Positions 11,901 through 21,448 of a stretch of DNA of 36,107 bases are shown piece after piece. The notes under the pieces were generated by a model. That model did not search any database. It was not told the DNA's origin and worked only from the letters and a program-made list of their open reading frames with translations. Positions within the stretch are counted from its first letter, which is position 1. Each line of letters begins with the position of its first letter. Both the position numbers and the translations under genes were made by a program. Source of the stretch: Gnetum montanum (lineage: Eukaryota > Streptophyta > Gnetopsida > Gnetales > Gnetaceae); contig MNCI01000903.1 of NCBI GenBank assembly GCA_015680685.1, forward strand, positions 205,071 to 241,177, in the 5' to 3' direction.

Positions 11901-12815
11901 TCTTTCATAGAGCGCCCTTCGTAAGAGCATCCTCCCGGAGAATGCCCTCCTTGGGAGTGGTCTCCTTGAGGACGTCCTCATCGATAGCGTTCTCCTTTGA
12001 GCACCCTCGTTGAGAGCGGTCTCTTTGAGAGTGCACTCATGGGGAGCGATCTACTTGAGAGCGGTCTTCATAAGAGTGTCCTCCCTGAGAATGCCCTCCC
12101 TGAGGACGCCTTCATTAGGAGCGTTCTCCCTGGAGCGTCTTCATTGAGAGTGCCCCCATCAAGAGCAGTCTCCTTGGGAGCGGTCTTCCTAAGAGTTTCC
12201 TCCCTGAGAATGCATGCCCTCATTGAGAGTGATCTCACTACGGACGTCCTCACTGAGATCGGTGTTGCTGGGGATGCCCTCTTTGAGACCGTTCTTCCTT
12301 AGAGTGACCTCTCGTTGCACCTTGCGTTGCACACGTGAGAGTGTTCTCCTCGAGAGCGCCCTTCCCCAGAGCGTTCTCTTGTAGAGCCTCCTTCTTGAGA
12401 TCAGTCTTGCTAGGGGTGCCCTCCCCTAGAGCGTTCTCCTTGAGAGCACCCTCCGTTAGAGCGGCCTTTTGAAGAGCTTTCTCCTTGAGAGGGCCCTCGG
12501 TGGGAGCATTCTCCCTGTAACACCCTGGTTGAGAGCACTGTGTCGAAGAGTGCACTCCCTGAGAGCTACCTCCATCAGAGCGGTCTCCACAAGAGCGTTC
12601 TCCTTAAGAGTGCCTTCTACCCTCATGTGAATGTTCTCCTCGAGAGCATCATCGTTAAGAGTGTTCTTTGGAAGAGCACCCTCCTTGAGAACACCCTCCG
12701 TGAGAGCGTCCTCTATTAGAGTGGCCTTTAGGAGAGCATTATCTTTGAGAACACCCTCCCAGAGAGCACCTTGCGCCATGCACGTGAGAGCGCTCTCCTT
12801 GAGCTGGTCCTTCGT
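5906..12815 (+). repeat. 15-bp satellite, block 2, with ~1-kb higher-order repeats
   Basis: A long run of 15-bp units (consensus near CCTCCTTGAGAGCGY / TCTCCCTGAGAATGC). From about 6290 to 12250 it shows a higher-order structure. The marker GTTCTCCCTGTTGC or close variants recurs near 6390, 7414, 8341, 9380, 10373 and 11300. The marker GACTTCATCGTGAACGTTCT recurs near 6533, 7558, 8487, 9490, 10517 and 11445. Spacing is thus about 0.93-1.04 kb. Neighbouring higher-order copies are much more alike than the 15-bp units within one copy, the pattern expected of unequal exchange. A single N at 11559 lies next to a possible local misassembly. No gene is supported in this block. Confidence 0.92.
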
Positions 12816-12890
12816 GATCAAATTTATAAGGGTGCGAGCTGGTATGGCTGAAACTAGCACAATCAACATATATAGGGGGAGGTAGAGTTG
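12816..12890 (+). promoter_or_regulatory. Pol I promoter-like box 11 (best start-site match)
   Basis: The tail reads CAACATATATAGGGGGAGGTA, a closer match to the plant Pol I start consensus (TATATA(A/G)GGGG) than boxes 1-9. It is followed by a ~170-bp segment that recurs after box 12, so boxes 11 and 12 are a separate pair with shared downstream sequence. Confidence 0.65.
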
Positions 12891-13062
12891 ACGAGCGGTC
12901 AGAGTGATAGAGCGATACGTGGGTTTCTCCCCTCAGGGATGCCTTTCCCTGCCCATGATATCATGGCCTCGTTGTTCATGTCTGTGACCCGCGAGCCTTG
13001 GTTGCAAAGAAGGATAGCCCCGGAGAAGGCGTTGTCCTCATTTACGATTTGAGATAAAAGGC
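12891..13062 (+). repeat. Box-downstream segment, copy 1
   Basis: Begins GACGAGCGGTCAGAGTGATA and contains GTGGGTTTCTCCC, GCCCATGATATCATGG and CCCCGGAGAAGGCGTTGTCC. The same order of motifs follows box 12 at 15381-15545 with scattered substitutions. If boxes 11 and 12 are promoters, this is the first transcribed sequence (5' external transcribed spacer). Confidence 0.8.
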
Positions 13063-15300
13063 TTGTAGTGTTGTGGGCATGTTCCATGGGGTTGGTTGCC
13101 CTGGAGCATTCCTCTTGGAGCGCCATCATTGAGAGCTCCCTCTGGGCAAGTGCTCTCCCTCAAAGGGACCTCCCTAAGCGCACTCTGCATTATGCATGCG
13201 AGAGTGTTCTCCTGGAGAGCACCCTTGTTAAGATTATTATCTTGGAGAGCTACCTCCATTAGAACACCATCATTGAGATCGGTTTAGCTAGGGACGCCCT
13301 TGTTGAGAGAGTCCCTCTTTAAGAGCATTCTACGTGAGATCGCCCTCCTCGAGAGCGTTCTCCTTGAGAGCTCTCTCCCTTAGAGTGACCTCTCTCAGAG
13401 GGTTCTCCTCTAGAGCACCTTGTGTTGTGCACGTAAGAGTGTTCTCCTTAAGAACGCCTTTGTTGAGAGCGTTCTCTTGGAGAGTGGCCTCCATTAGAAT
13501 GCCTTCCTTGAGACCGGGCTCTGTGACATCGCCCTTGATAAGAGCATTATTTTTAGGAGTGCCCTTCATTAGAGGGGCCTTCGAAAGAGCGTCCTCTTTG
13601 AGAGCGCTCTCGTTGAGATCGTTCTATCGAAGAGCCCCTTCGTTTAGAGCATGCCTTTCACGAGAGCATTTTCCCTGAGAGCGGCCTCTGTGAGAACATT
13701 CTTGTTGAGGATGTGTTCTCTGATTATCTTGTGCTATGCCCGTGAGAGCGTTCTTCTTGAGAGCGCCCTCGTTGAGAGCTCTTTCTCAGAAGGTGCCCTC
13801 TTAGAGAACGGTCTTCGTTAGTGCAAGCACCCTCAGAGCGTTCAACCTGAGATCACCTTGTGTTACGCACATGATAGTGTTCTCCCCAAGAGTGCTATTG
13901 TTGGGAGCGTTCTCTTGGAGAGCATCCTCCATTACAGCGCCCTTGTTGAGATTGGTCTGGCTGAGGACACTCTCCTTGAGAGTGTTCTTCTTCAGAGCGC
14001 CCTCTATTAGAGCGACCATCTGACAAGTATTCTCTTTAAGGGTGCCCTCTCCCGGATCGTTCTTCATAGAGTGCCCTCGTTGAGATCATTCTATCGAAGG
14101 ATGCCCTCATTTATATCGCCTTTTCTGAGATCATTCTTCCTAAGAGAGGTCTCTGTGAAAGTGTTCTCCTTGAGAGCTTCCTCCATGATGGCGTTGTCCA
14201 TGGGATCACCTTGCATTATGCACGTGAAAGTGTTCACCTTGAGAGTGCCATCATTGAGAACGCATGGATCAGAGAGTGTCATTCCAAAGAGTGTCCTCCC
14301 TGAGAACGGTGTCATCGAGAACGCCCTTCGTCCTCCTTAAGAACGTTCTCAGTGGTAGCGGCCTCTCTAGGAGCACGCTCCATTAGAGCTTCTTTTCAGA
14401 TAGTGTTCACCTTGAGAGCACCTTCCTCGAGAGTGCTTAGCGTTAGTCATGTGAGAGTGTTCTCCTGGAGAGTGCACTTGTTGAGAGATCACTCTTGAAG
14501 GATGCCCTCCTAGAAAGACGCCCTCCTTAGCAGCGTCCTCCTTGAGAGCGTTGTACGTGAGATCGCCTTCCCTGAGAGCATTCTCCTGGACAGTGCCTTG
14601 CTAAAGTGGCCTTCCATTTGAGCGTTCTCCACGGAGCACCATCATTGAGAACGTTTTGTTGAAGAGCGCCCTCCAGTAGAGCAGCCATTGCAGGAACATT
14701 CTCCTCGAGAGCGGATTCGATGAAAGTGTTGTCCATGAGAGCACCTTGCGTCATGCAGGCAAGAGTGTTCTTCTTGAGAGTGCCAATGTTGAGAACGCTT
14801 GTATCAGAGAGTGCCCTTCTTAAGAGTGCCTTTCTTGAGAATGCATTCGCTGAGAATGGTCTCGTTGAGGACACCCTCCTGGAGAGCATCCTCCTTAAGA
14901 ACATTTTTTTCGAGAGCGCTCTTGTTGAGATCGTTCTCTTGGAGAGCTATGTCCATTGGAACTTCCTCTTTGAGATCGGCCTCTCAGTGGACGGCCTCTT
15001 TCTGAGAGCGTCATCTTGGAGAGTGCTATCAATGAGAGCGTCATGTGCCCTCGTGTGAGTATTCTCCTCGAGATCATCCTCATTGTGAGCAGCCTCCGTA
15101 CGAGTGCCCTCATTGAGAAGGCCCTTCATGAGAGGAATCTCCCCAAGGACGCCCATCTCGAGAGGGTCCTCCATAATAACATTCTCCATGAGAGCACCCT
15201 CACTTAGAGCAGCCCTTGGGAGAGCATTCTCCTTGAGTGCGTCCTCCTCTTTGAGTGGATTCAGCGACGGAGGTGAGGGCGATCTCATCGATTTGGTCCT
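13063..15300 (+). repeat. 15-bp satellite, block 3 (degenerate)
   Basis: The same 15-bp family as blocks 1 and 2 but more diverged, with no clear ~1-kb higher-order period. The phrase TTGCATTATGCACGTGA and variants (near 13185, 13425, 13860, 14213, 14750) replaces the TTACGCACGTGAG phrase of the other blocks. It lies between box 11 with its downstream segment and box 12, so the two promoter-like sites are separated by about 2.5 kb of satellite. I see no gene here. Confidence 0.88.
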
Positions 15301-15304
15301 TCAT

Positions 15305-15380
15305 GACCAAATTTATAAGGGTGCGGGACGGTATGGCTGAAACTGGCCCAATCAACATATATAGGGGGAGGTAGAGTTGA
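15305..15380 (+). promoter_or_regulatory. Candidate rRNA gene promoter (box 12)
   Basis: The last box before the 18S gene, on the same strand. The tail CAACATATATAGGGGGAGGTA matches the plant Pol I start motif. Sequence to its right continues without further satellite into the ~570-bp spacer repeats and then 18S, so this is the best candidate for the gene promoter. After removing the 11.3-kb retroelement it lies about 5.8 kb from 18S, which would be a long external transcribed spacer. Alternatively it is another spacer promoter and the true start lies in the type A/B region. Confidence 0.6.
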
Positions 15381-15545
15381 CGAGAGGTTGGAGTGATAGA
15401 GTGATATGTGGGTTTCTCCCCCTAGGGATGTTTTGCCCTACCCACGATATCACGGTGTGGTTGCTCATGTGGGTGACTTGCAAGGCTTGTTGGGAAGAAG
15501 GATGACCCCGGAGAAGGTGGTGTCCTCGTTTACGATTTGATTTGG
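15381..15545 (+). repeat. Box-downstream segment, copy 2
   Basis: Partner of 12891-13062: GACGAGAGGTTGGAGTGATA, GTGGGTTTCTCCCC, CCCACGATATCACGG and CCCCGGAGAAGGTGGTGTCC in the same order. Differences are mostly transitions. Confidence 0.8.
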
Positions 15546-15582
15546 ATGACCGTTTCGTGTTGGTAGCACATCGAAAATAGGT

Positions 15583-16121
15583 GGCACTGATGGCTTTACA
15601 GGATCGAACGATCCCATGCGGAACAATTTCATGCGAACGGTAGCATTGATTTGGTGCGGTGGAGGAGGTAGAGCATTTGGACTCCCCCACGGGGAAGCGT
15701 CGAGCACATGTTGTCTCTGCGTATGCACCGATTCGATTGCCTAGTAGCGCATGGGTGGTAGTGGAGAGTTGACCTGGATGAGGTGAGAAACGACGAGGGA
15801 CTTGAGGGTGCATCGTTGTTGGTTTCGGTTTGAGGACTCTATTAACTCGGGTGACCGTCTCGAGGTCATAGCACAACAAAAAGAGCCTTTTGTGGACTCA
15901 AGGACACAAGTAGCGCCTTCCCTTGGAGTAGCTTGCGAAGTTTGAGCGCACGCTCGAACATGTCATGAGTTGTTCAAGGGCTAGGAGAATTAGTCAGAGG
16001 GATGTTTTAAGGGCCATGTCTCAAAAATCCCTTGTCTTGGCTACGGCACGCTATGTCTCTGTGATTCACGGAGGAGTTTTATGTTGCTCGGTCACATGAC
16101 GGCGAATTCGGTTGACCCTGA
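15583..16121 (+). repeat. rDNA spacer type A repeat, first unit (interrupted)
   Basis: Matches the later type A units (GGCACTGATGGCTTTAC, GGATCGAACGATCC, GAGCGCACGCTCGAAC, CAAAAATCCCTTGTCTTGG, GAATTCGGTTGACCCTGA). It stops abruptly at 16121, exactly where the retroelement begins. The rest of the pattern resumes at 27438 after the element. Confidence 0.88.
16117..16121. repeat. Left target-site duplication CCTGA
   Basis: Five bases repeated at 27438-27442 on the other side of the element. Uninterrupted type A units read GGTTGACCCTGAAACTCG, which is exactly what results from removing the element and one copy of CCTGA. Confidence 0.9.
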
Positions 16122-16391
16122 TGTGCTGACCGAAATCGTCGGTGCAAGGCTGGAACATGACGAGTACCGAAGGAGATGCGGACGAGCACAGTTGACCCTG
16201 CCTCCGCTTGAGGGCAAGCTGGAAAGGACGAAGGCAGAGTGCCTCGAATGGTCTGCACGCGGATCAAACGAGGACTTCCCCGAGCACCGCCGAAGCGTTA
16301 TACGCTGGGTTATACGTAAATAGGGCGTGAGCAATGAATCGGGCGTACACGGCGTAAACAGCGTAAACAGAAGTGACTATAACGCGGGCGT

Positions 16392-16603
16392 GTGAATGTG
16401 ACAGCGTAAACTGAAATGTGCACAGCGTGAGCGTACAGGCGTGACAGCGTAAACAGTGAAATGTCCGCAGCGTGAGCGTGCAGGCGTGATAGCGTAAACA
16501 GTGAAAAGTACACAGCCTGAGCGTTCAGGCGTGGCAGCGTAAACAGTGAAAAGTACACGGCGTGAGCGTATAGGCGTGACAGCGTAAACGGTGAATGGAT
16601 GTG
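16392..16603 (+). repeat. 45-bp tandem repeats in the 3' LTR
   Basis: About four and a half units with a 45-bp period (starts near 16424, 16469, 16514, 16559), each containing GCGTGAGCGT, CAGGCGTG and CAGCGTAAACAGTGAAA. This part of the LTR is absent from the right-hand copy. Confidence 0.88.
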
Positions 16604-17090
16604 GGGCGTAAAATGGCGTGAACAGTGGGCGTATACAAACGGTGACGGAGCGAGAATGCAAACGGCTGTGGGCGAGGAGTGGGCCAAATTAACGTAAAAC
16701 TGAGAAAGTACAAACAGCAAGTGTAAACAGTGGTCATTTCCGCATACGGCCCGAGTACAGACCGCGAACGTAAACAGGCGTAAACAAAGCACGGGCGAAA
16801 TTAGCATAAAACTGTAAGAAGAACTTGCTGTAAATGTAAACACTACATTATGGAATTAAAGTTTTGTGCACCGGTCTAACGCAGTTGTGTGGGGGACACA
16901 ACGCGGACGTAAAGCCCCGGTGGACGGAAGGATGCAGCTGGCGGACACGGTGGGCGAGGCGTGAACTGTGTTTAGTATGCAGCGTGCAGCATACAGCGTG
17001 CAACGTGGGAGTAGAGGGTTTCAGCAGCGTAATTGCTCTGCGTCAGCTCTCTGGTGAATTTTCGCGGCCCGGTAAATGTGGAACGACGGG

Positions 17091-17141
17091 CTATTTATAG
17101 AGGTAGGGTTACCGGGAATATCGGACTGAACGACACGTGGC
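17091..17141 (-). promoter_or_regulatory. LTR promoter: TATA box and G-box
   Basis: On the minus strand, the pol-coding direction, CTATAAATAG at 17091-17100 is a textbook plant TATA box. GCCACGTGTC at 17132-17141, about 30 bp upstream, contains the CACGTG G-box core with ABRE-like flanks. Both sites are kept in the right-hand LTR (26960-26969 and 27001-27010). G-boxes are known to bind bZIP and bHLH factors in plants; a role here is inferred. Confidence 0.7.
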
Positions 17142-17398
17142 GTATAGACCGGGTGTTATAAATTAGAAACTCAGGATACGTTGGGCGTATACATTACAAG
17201 CTGGCGTGTACGCTGGGCGTACACGCTGGGCGTAAACATTACATGCTGGCGTGTACGATGGGGCGTACACGCTGGGCGTATACGTCGGGTGTAAACACCG
17301 GGCGTAGACGCCGACAGATGTCCACTTGCTTCAATCCTTGCTCTCTGGCGTAACCTTTATGTTGCCCTTGGAAACCCTGTCGTCGAGCGTCCCTGCCG

Positions 17399-17563
17399 TA
17401 CGTTGGGCGTGAACGCTGGGCGTGTATGCTGGGCGTGTACGCTGGGCGTGAACACTGGGCGTGAACGCTGGACGTGAACGCTTGGCGTGTACGCTGGGCG
17501 TGAATGCTGGGCGTGTACGCTGGGCGTGAACGCTGGGCGTGAACGCTGGGCGTGCACGCTGGT
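17399..17563 (+). repeat. 13-bp tandem repeats in U3 of the 3' LTR
   Basis: Period 13 bp, unit CTGGGCGTGAACG with variants GTGTACG and GTGAATG. A looser set of the same motif occupies 17180-17310. The motif is GCGTnnACGC-like and recurs in other arrays of this element. Confidence 0.9.
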
Positions 17564-17594
17564 ACAACACTTAGAAGATTTTTGTGGTGTTTCA

Positions 17595-17610
17595 TTGGCC
17601 CCTCTTTGTT
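17595..17610 (-). other. Candidate polypurine tract
   Basis: On the minus strand ACAAAGAGGGGCCAA lies immediately before the TGAAAC start of the 3' LTR. Position and purine richness fit a plus-strand primer. The CC four bases from the LTR is a departure from a clean tract. Confidence 0.55.
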
Positions 17611-18650
17611 GGCGCTTGGAGGAATATACCCGAGAAGCGTCGACAAAGAAGCGCAAAACACCGCAAGCAGCATGATAAAAGCCTTATTCCTTGTCATCTG
17701 GCCAGACCTCATCGTACTGTGTTCGATGGTAAATGGGATTTGAAAGGGCGAGATTGGAAACTGATGAGAAGGGTGGGATCATGGGGATTGGTCACTGTCC
17801 GGGGGATCATTCCGGAAAAGGAGGTATTTAGGTATGTGGCATGCCGGTCCTTGTCGGTAGCCATATTTTGGCGGACTCGGAATTCAAGTATGCCGTGTGT
17901 GTCCTTTGGCGGAACGATGCTCCTAATGGTTTCTTAGGAGAACTAATTATCGTTACCAAAGCCACGGGGTTATGTTTTGCATTCTTTGGAGGAACAGTTC
18001 CCTTCTTTGGGGAAACCGTTGGCGGAGAGCCAAAACCATGTGATGGGATTCTTTGGATGAAATTTTTTTTTTTTTTTTGAGATTTGATCTTGTATTCATG
18101 TATGAATCTTGTGTCACGTGTGTTCCGATTGGTGTAACGTCTCGCAGCATGCGATGGTTTGGTAGACAGATATCAGGTTTTCGGGGAGTGGGAATGTGCA
18201 GGTCAAGGGTTCGATTTAGCCTTGCTAGGTGAACAAATGGACCTTGGCTCATCCTGCTACTTACGATGAAGCGCAACTTCGTACGAGAACTCCTGGGCGT
18301 CATCCTGCAAAGGCAACTTCAAAGAGACAAGAAAACCACAAGTGAATTAAAGAGCTTAGATTTAGCCAGCTGCCAGTGAACCAAATTATTCGGACGATTC
18401 TGAGTTTTGAATGTTGGAGTCGACGACGGGGGATGCGATGATTCTGATGGATGAATGTGGCTGTGGAATGAGGAGCTGGAGATGAACACACCAGTTTATA
18501 GTCTTAGCGGACTATCATGAGTTGTTTTTCTGTCATAACCCGTTGGACAATACCTGTTTAAAGTTGTGGCGGACTTTATATTGCCAGTTTTGAGTCTTGG
18601 CGGACCCCGAAGAGGCAAGCTAGGTTACAGTCTTAGCAGACTTGGTGGTG
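17611..18650 (-). other. Retroelement 3' non-coding region
   Basis: About 1 kb between the pol stop and the 3' LTR with no recognisable coding sequence. It holds near-repeats of CTTTGGAGGAAC (17900-18020), a run of T at 18063-18078, a weakly tRNA-like stretch near 18139-18215, and decayed repeats of AGTCTTAGCGGACT (18500-18640). Tat-type elements are known for variable, repeat-rich 3' regions. Confidence 0.6.
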
Positions 18651-18798
18651 TCAGTTTTAAGTCATGATCCAGGACTGTTCTGTGGTATCAGTTTTAAGTC
18701 ATGATCCAGGACTGTTCTGTGGTATCAGTTTTAAGTCATGATCCAGGACTGTTCTGTGGTATCAGTTTTAAGTCATGATCCAGGACTGTGGTGTGGTT
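18651..18798 (+). repeat. 37-bp tandem repeats just 3' of pol
   Basis: Four nearly identical 37-bp units (core AGTTTTAAGTCATGATCCAG, then GACTGTTCTGTGGTATC), with the last one cut short. The array ends 15 bp before the pol stop codon (minus strand). Tandem repeats in the 3' untranslated region are an established feature of Ogre/Tat retrotransposons and a known seed of satellite DNA. Confidence 0.95.
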
Positions 18799-20096
18799 TA
18801 CCTGAGTCCGAATTCATGTGTAGAACGGTTTGAGGAACAGATGATTGGTTGGATTTGCAAACTCTTTTCCATCCATGTCGGCCAATTTAAATGCCCCGTT
18901 GTCGAATGCTTTAGTAACAAGGTAAGGTCCTTCCCAGTTGGCTGAGAATTTATCTGGGTGTTCCCGAACAGCTTTAAGTACGAGGTCTCCTTCTTTGATG
19001 GGACGCTTATGAATGTCATGTCAATGTCTTTGCCGCCGTTGTTTCTGATACCATTCAATTTGATCGAGCGTACGCATGCGTTCCTCCTCCACCGAGTCTA
19101 GGTCGATGATGCGTAAATCATTATTTTGCTCGTCGTAAAGGAGATCGGAGAGCGTGATCCTTAGAGATGGTACCTGCAATTCTAGAGGTAAAACAGCTTC
19201 TGAACCATAAACAAGACTATACGGGGTTTTACCTGTCGAGGTCCGGTGCGTGGTGCGGTATGCCCATAACGCATACACCAGTTGTTCATGCCATCTTCGT
19301 TTGCTCTGGACAAGCATCTTTTTGAGTACTGTGATGATTTTTTTATTTGTTGATTCTGCCTACCCGTTACTTTGAGGGTAATAAGGGGATGAGAACGAAT
19401 GCCTAATCCTCAGACTATCGCAAAAGGTTTTCGTTTCGGCACTACTAAATTGCGGTCCGTTGTCAGTGATAATCGCTAAAGGGATGCCGAAGCGGGTTAC
19501 AATGTTTTCTAGGATAAAGTTGCACATGTGCTTAGATGTTTTTTTTTCAGAGGGGAATGGCTTCTACCCATTTCGTGAAGTATTCTGTTGCGGTTATGAT
19601 GAAACTATGGCCTGCGGAAGACGAAGGTGTTATTGGGCCGATGAGATCCAATCCCCATTTCTGAAAAGGCCATGTTATTTGTGCTGTGTGCAACTCGTTG
19701 GGCGGTATATGTATTAAATTACCATGTTTTTAACAGATATTACATGTTTTGACCTTGGACTAACAGTCGTACTCCATGTGCGGCCAATAGTATCCTAGGC
19801 GTCTTATTTTAGTAGCCATTGCCTTTGGTGCAATGTGTCCCCCACATATTCCATCATGCACTTGTTCGACAATTGTTTGGGCATCAGCACTATTGACGCA
19901 TGTTAGTAATATGCCTTCGTAGGACCGATGGCACAACGTATCCCCTATTAATATGTACTGCCTAGAACGTTTACGTACTGCATCTTTTTGTGCGTTGGTT
20001 AAATGTTGTGATGCTTCACCGCGCAGAAGGTATTCTCTTACGTCATCATACCATTCATTAGCATGTGTTGTACTGACAGATGCGATTGGAAGCGCA

Positions 20097-20437
20097 TCGA
20101 GAGTGTTGGTTATGGGTTTGGCACAGCTGGTCACGGAGCTTGGTAGTGCATGGAACGTATCAGGGGACATGTTCAGAGCTAAGGTTGCTAAGGTGTCCGC
20201 AATGGTATTATCGTTCCTAGGGATATGTTGGACGTCAACCTTTCCGAATTGTTTAAGTAGGTGCTTAGCCAAATCACAGTATGGTTGTAAGTGTTGTGCT
20301 TTGCACACATAGATATCCGTGACTTGGTTTACAACCGGTTGTGAATCCCCTTTGACTACGAGCCGTGTAATGTCCAAGGCTAATGTGGCTGCGAGACCTC
20401 TGAGGAGACCCTCGTACTCTGCTATGTTATTGGTGCA
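20097..20437 (+). repeat. 341-bp duplication, copy abutting the gap on the left
   Basis: Identical in length to 21108-21448 and differing at seven positions by my alignment, all transitions. It ends exactly where the N run begins. The encoded second RNase H segment is therefore present twice, which no family member needs. Confidence 0.93.
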
Positions 20438-21107
20438 NNNNNNNNNNNNNNNNNNNNNNNNNNNNNNNNNNNNNNNNNNNNNNNNNNNNNNNNNNNNNNN
20501 NNNNNNNNNNNNNNNNNNNNNNNNNNNNNNNNNNNNNNNNNNNNNNNNNNNNNNNNNNNNNNNNNNNNNNNNNNNNNNNNNNNNNNNNNNNNNNNNNNNN
20601 NNNNNNNNNNNNNNNNNNNNNNNNNNNNNNNNNNNNNNNNNNNNNNNNNNNNNNNNNNNNNNNNNNNNNNNNNNNNNNNNNNNNNNNNNNNNNNNNNNNN
20701 NNNNNNNNNNNNNNNNNNNNNNNNNNNNNNNNNNNNNNNNNNNNNNNNNNNNNNNNNNNNNNNNNNNNNNNNNNNNNNNNNNNNNNNNNNNNNNNNNNNN
20801 NNNNNNNNNNNNNNNNNNNNNNNNNNNNNNNNNNNNNNNNNNNNNNNNNNNNNNNNNNNNNNNNNNNNNNNNNNNNNNNNNNNNNNNNNNNNNNNNNNNN
20901 NNNNNNNNNNNNNNNNNNNNNNNNNNNNNNNNNNNNNNNNNNNNNNNNNNNNNNNNNNNNNNNNNNNNNNNNNNNNNNNNNNNNNNNNNNNNNNNNNNNN
21001 NNNNNNNNNNNNNNNNNNNNNNNNNNNNNNNNNNNNNNNNNNNNNNNNNNNNNNNNNNNNNNNNNNNNNNNNNNNNNNNNNNNNNNNNNNNNNNNNNNNN
21101 NNNNNNN
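20438..21107. other. Assembly gap (670 N)
   Basis: A run of N inside pol. The sequence just before and just after it is the same 341-bp segment, so the gap most likely joins two overlapping contigs, or two copies or alleles, that were not merged. Confidence 0.98.
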
Positions 21108-21448
21108 TCGAGAGTGTTGGTTATGGGTTCGGCACAACTGGTCACGGAGCTTGGTAGTGCATGGAACGTGTCAGGGGATATGTTCAGAGCTAAGGTTGCT
21201 AAGGCGTCCGCAATGGTATTATCGTTCCTAGGGATATGTTGGACGTCAACCTTTCCGAATTGTTTAAGTAGGTGCTTAGCCAAATCACAGTATGGTTGTA
21301 AGTGTTGTGCTTTGCACACATAGATATCCGTGACTTGGTTTACAACCGGTTGTGAATCCCCTTTGACTACGAGCCGTGTAATGTCCAAGGCTAATGTGGC
21401 CGCGAGACCTCTGAGGAGACCCTCATACTCTGCTATGTTATTGGTGCA
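21108..21448 (+). repeat. 341-bp duplication, copy abutting the gap on the right
   Basis: Begins at the first base after the N run and continues into unique pol sequence. See 20097-20437 for the comparison. Confidence 0.93.

Larger units (their letters stand above)
16122..17594 (-). repeat. 3' LTR (left, full length)
   Basis: It has TG...CA ends and lies between the target duplication and the internal purine-rich tract, 1473 bp. On the minus strand it starts TGAAACACCACAAA. A 13-bp array lies in the upstream (U3) part, then a G-box, a TATA box at 17091-17100, and a long downstream part with 45-bp repeats. Only 16903-17594 is shared with the right-hand LTR. In the shared unique sequence the two differ at a few percent of sites, mostly C/T and G/A. 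No gene is seen; a short reading frame at 16081-16323 crosses the insertion junction and is an artefact. Confidence 0.85.

Noticed and set aside
4117-15340. Leu/Ser/Arg- and Glu/Ser/Leu-rich reading frames on both strands of the 15-bp satellite
   Set aside because: A 15-bp period keeps any stop-free frame open. The frames overlap on both strands and break at random substitutions.
16081-16323. 80-codon plus-strand reading frame
   Set aside because: It starts in a spacer repeat and runs across the retroelement insertion junction at 16121/16122, so it cannot predate the insertion.
18139-18215. A tRNA gene
   Set aside because: No cloverleaf with paired acceptor arms can be drawn and the box-like motifs are imperfect. 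It is kept only as a low-interest observation.
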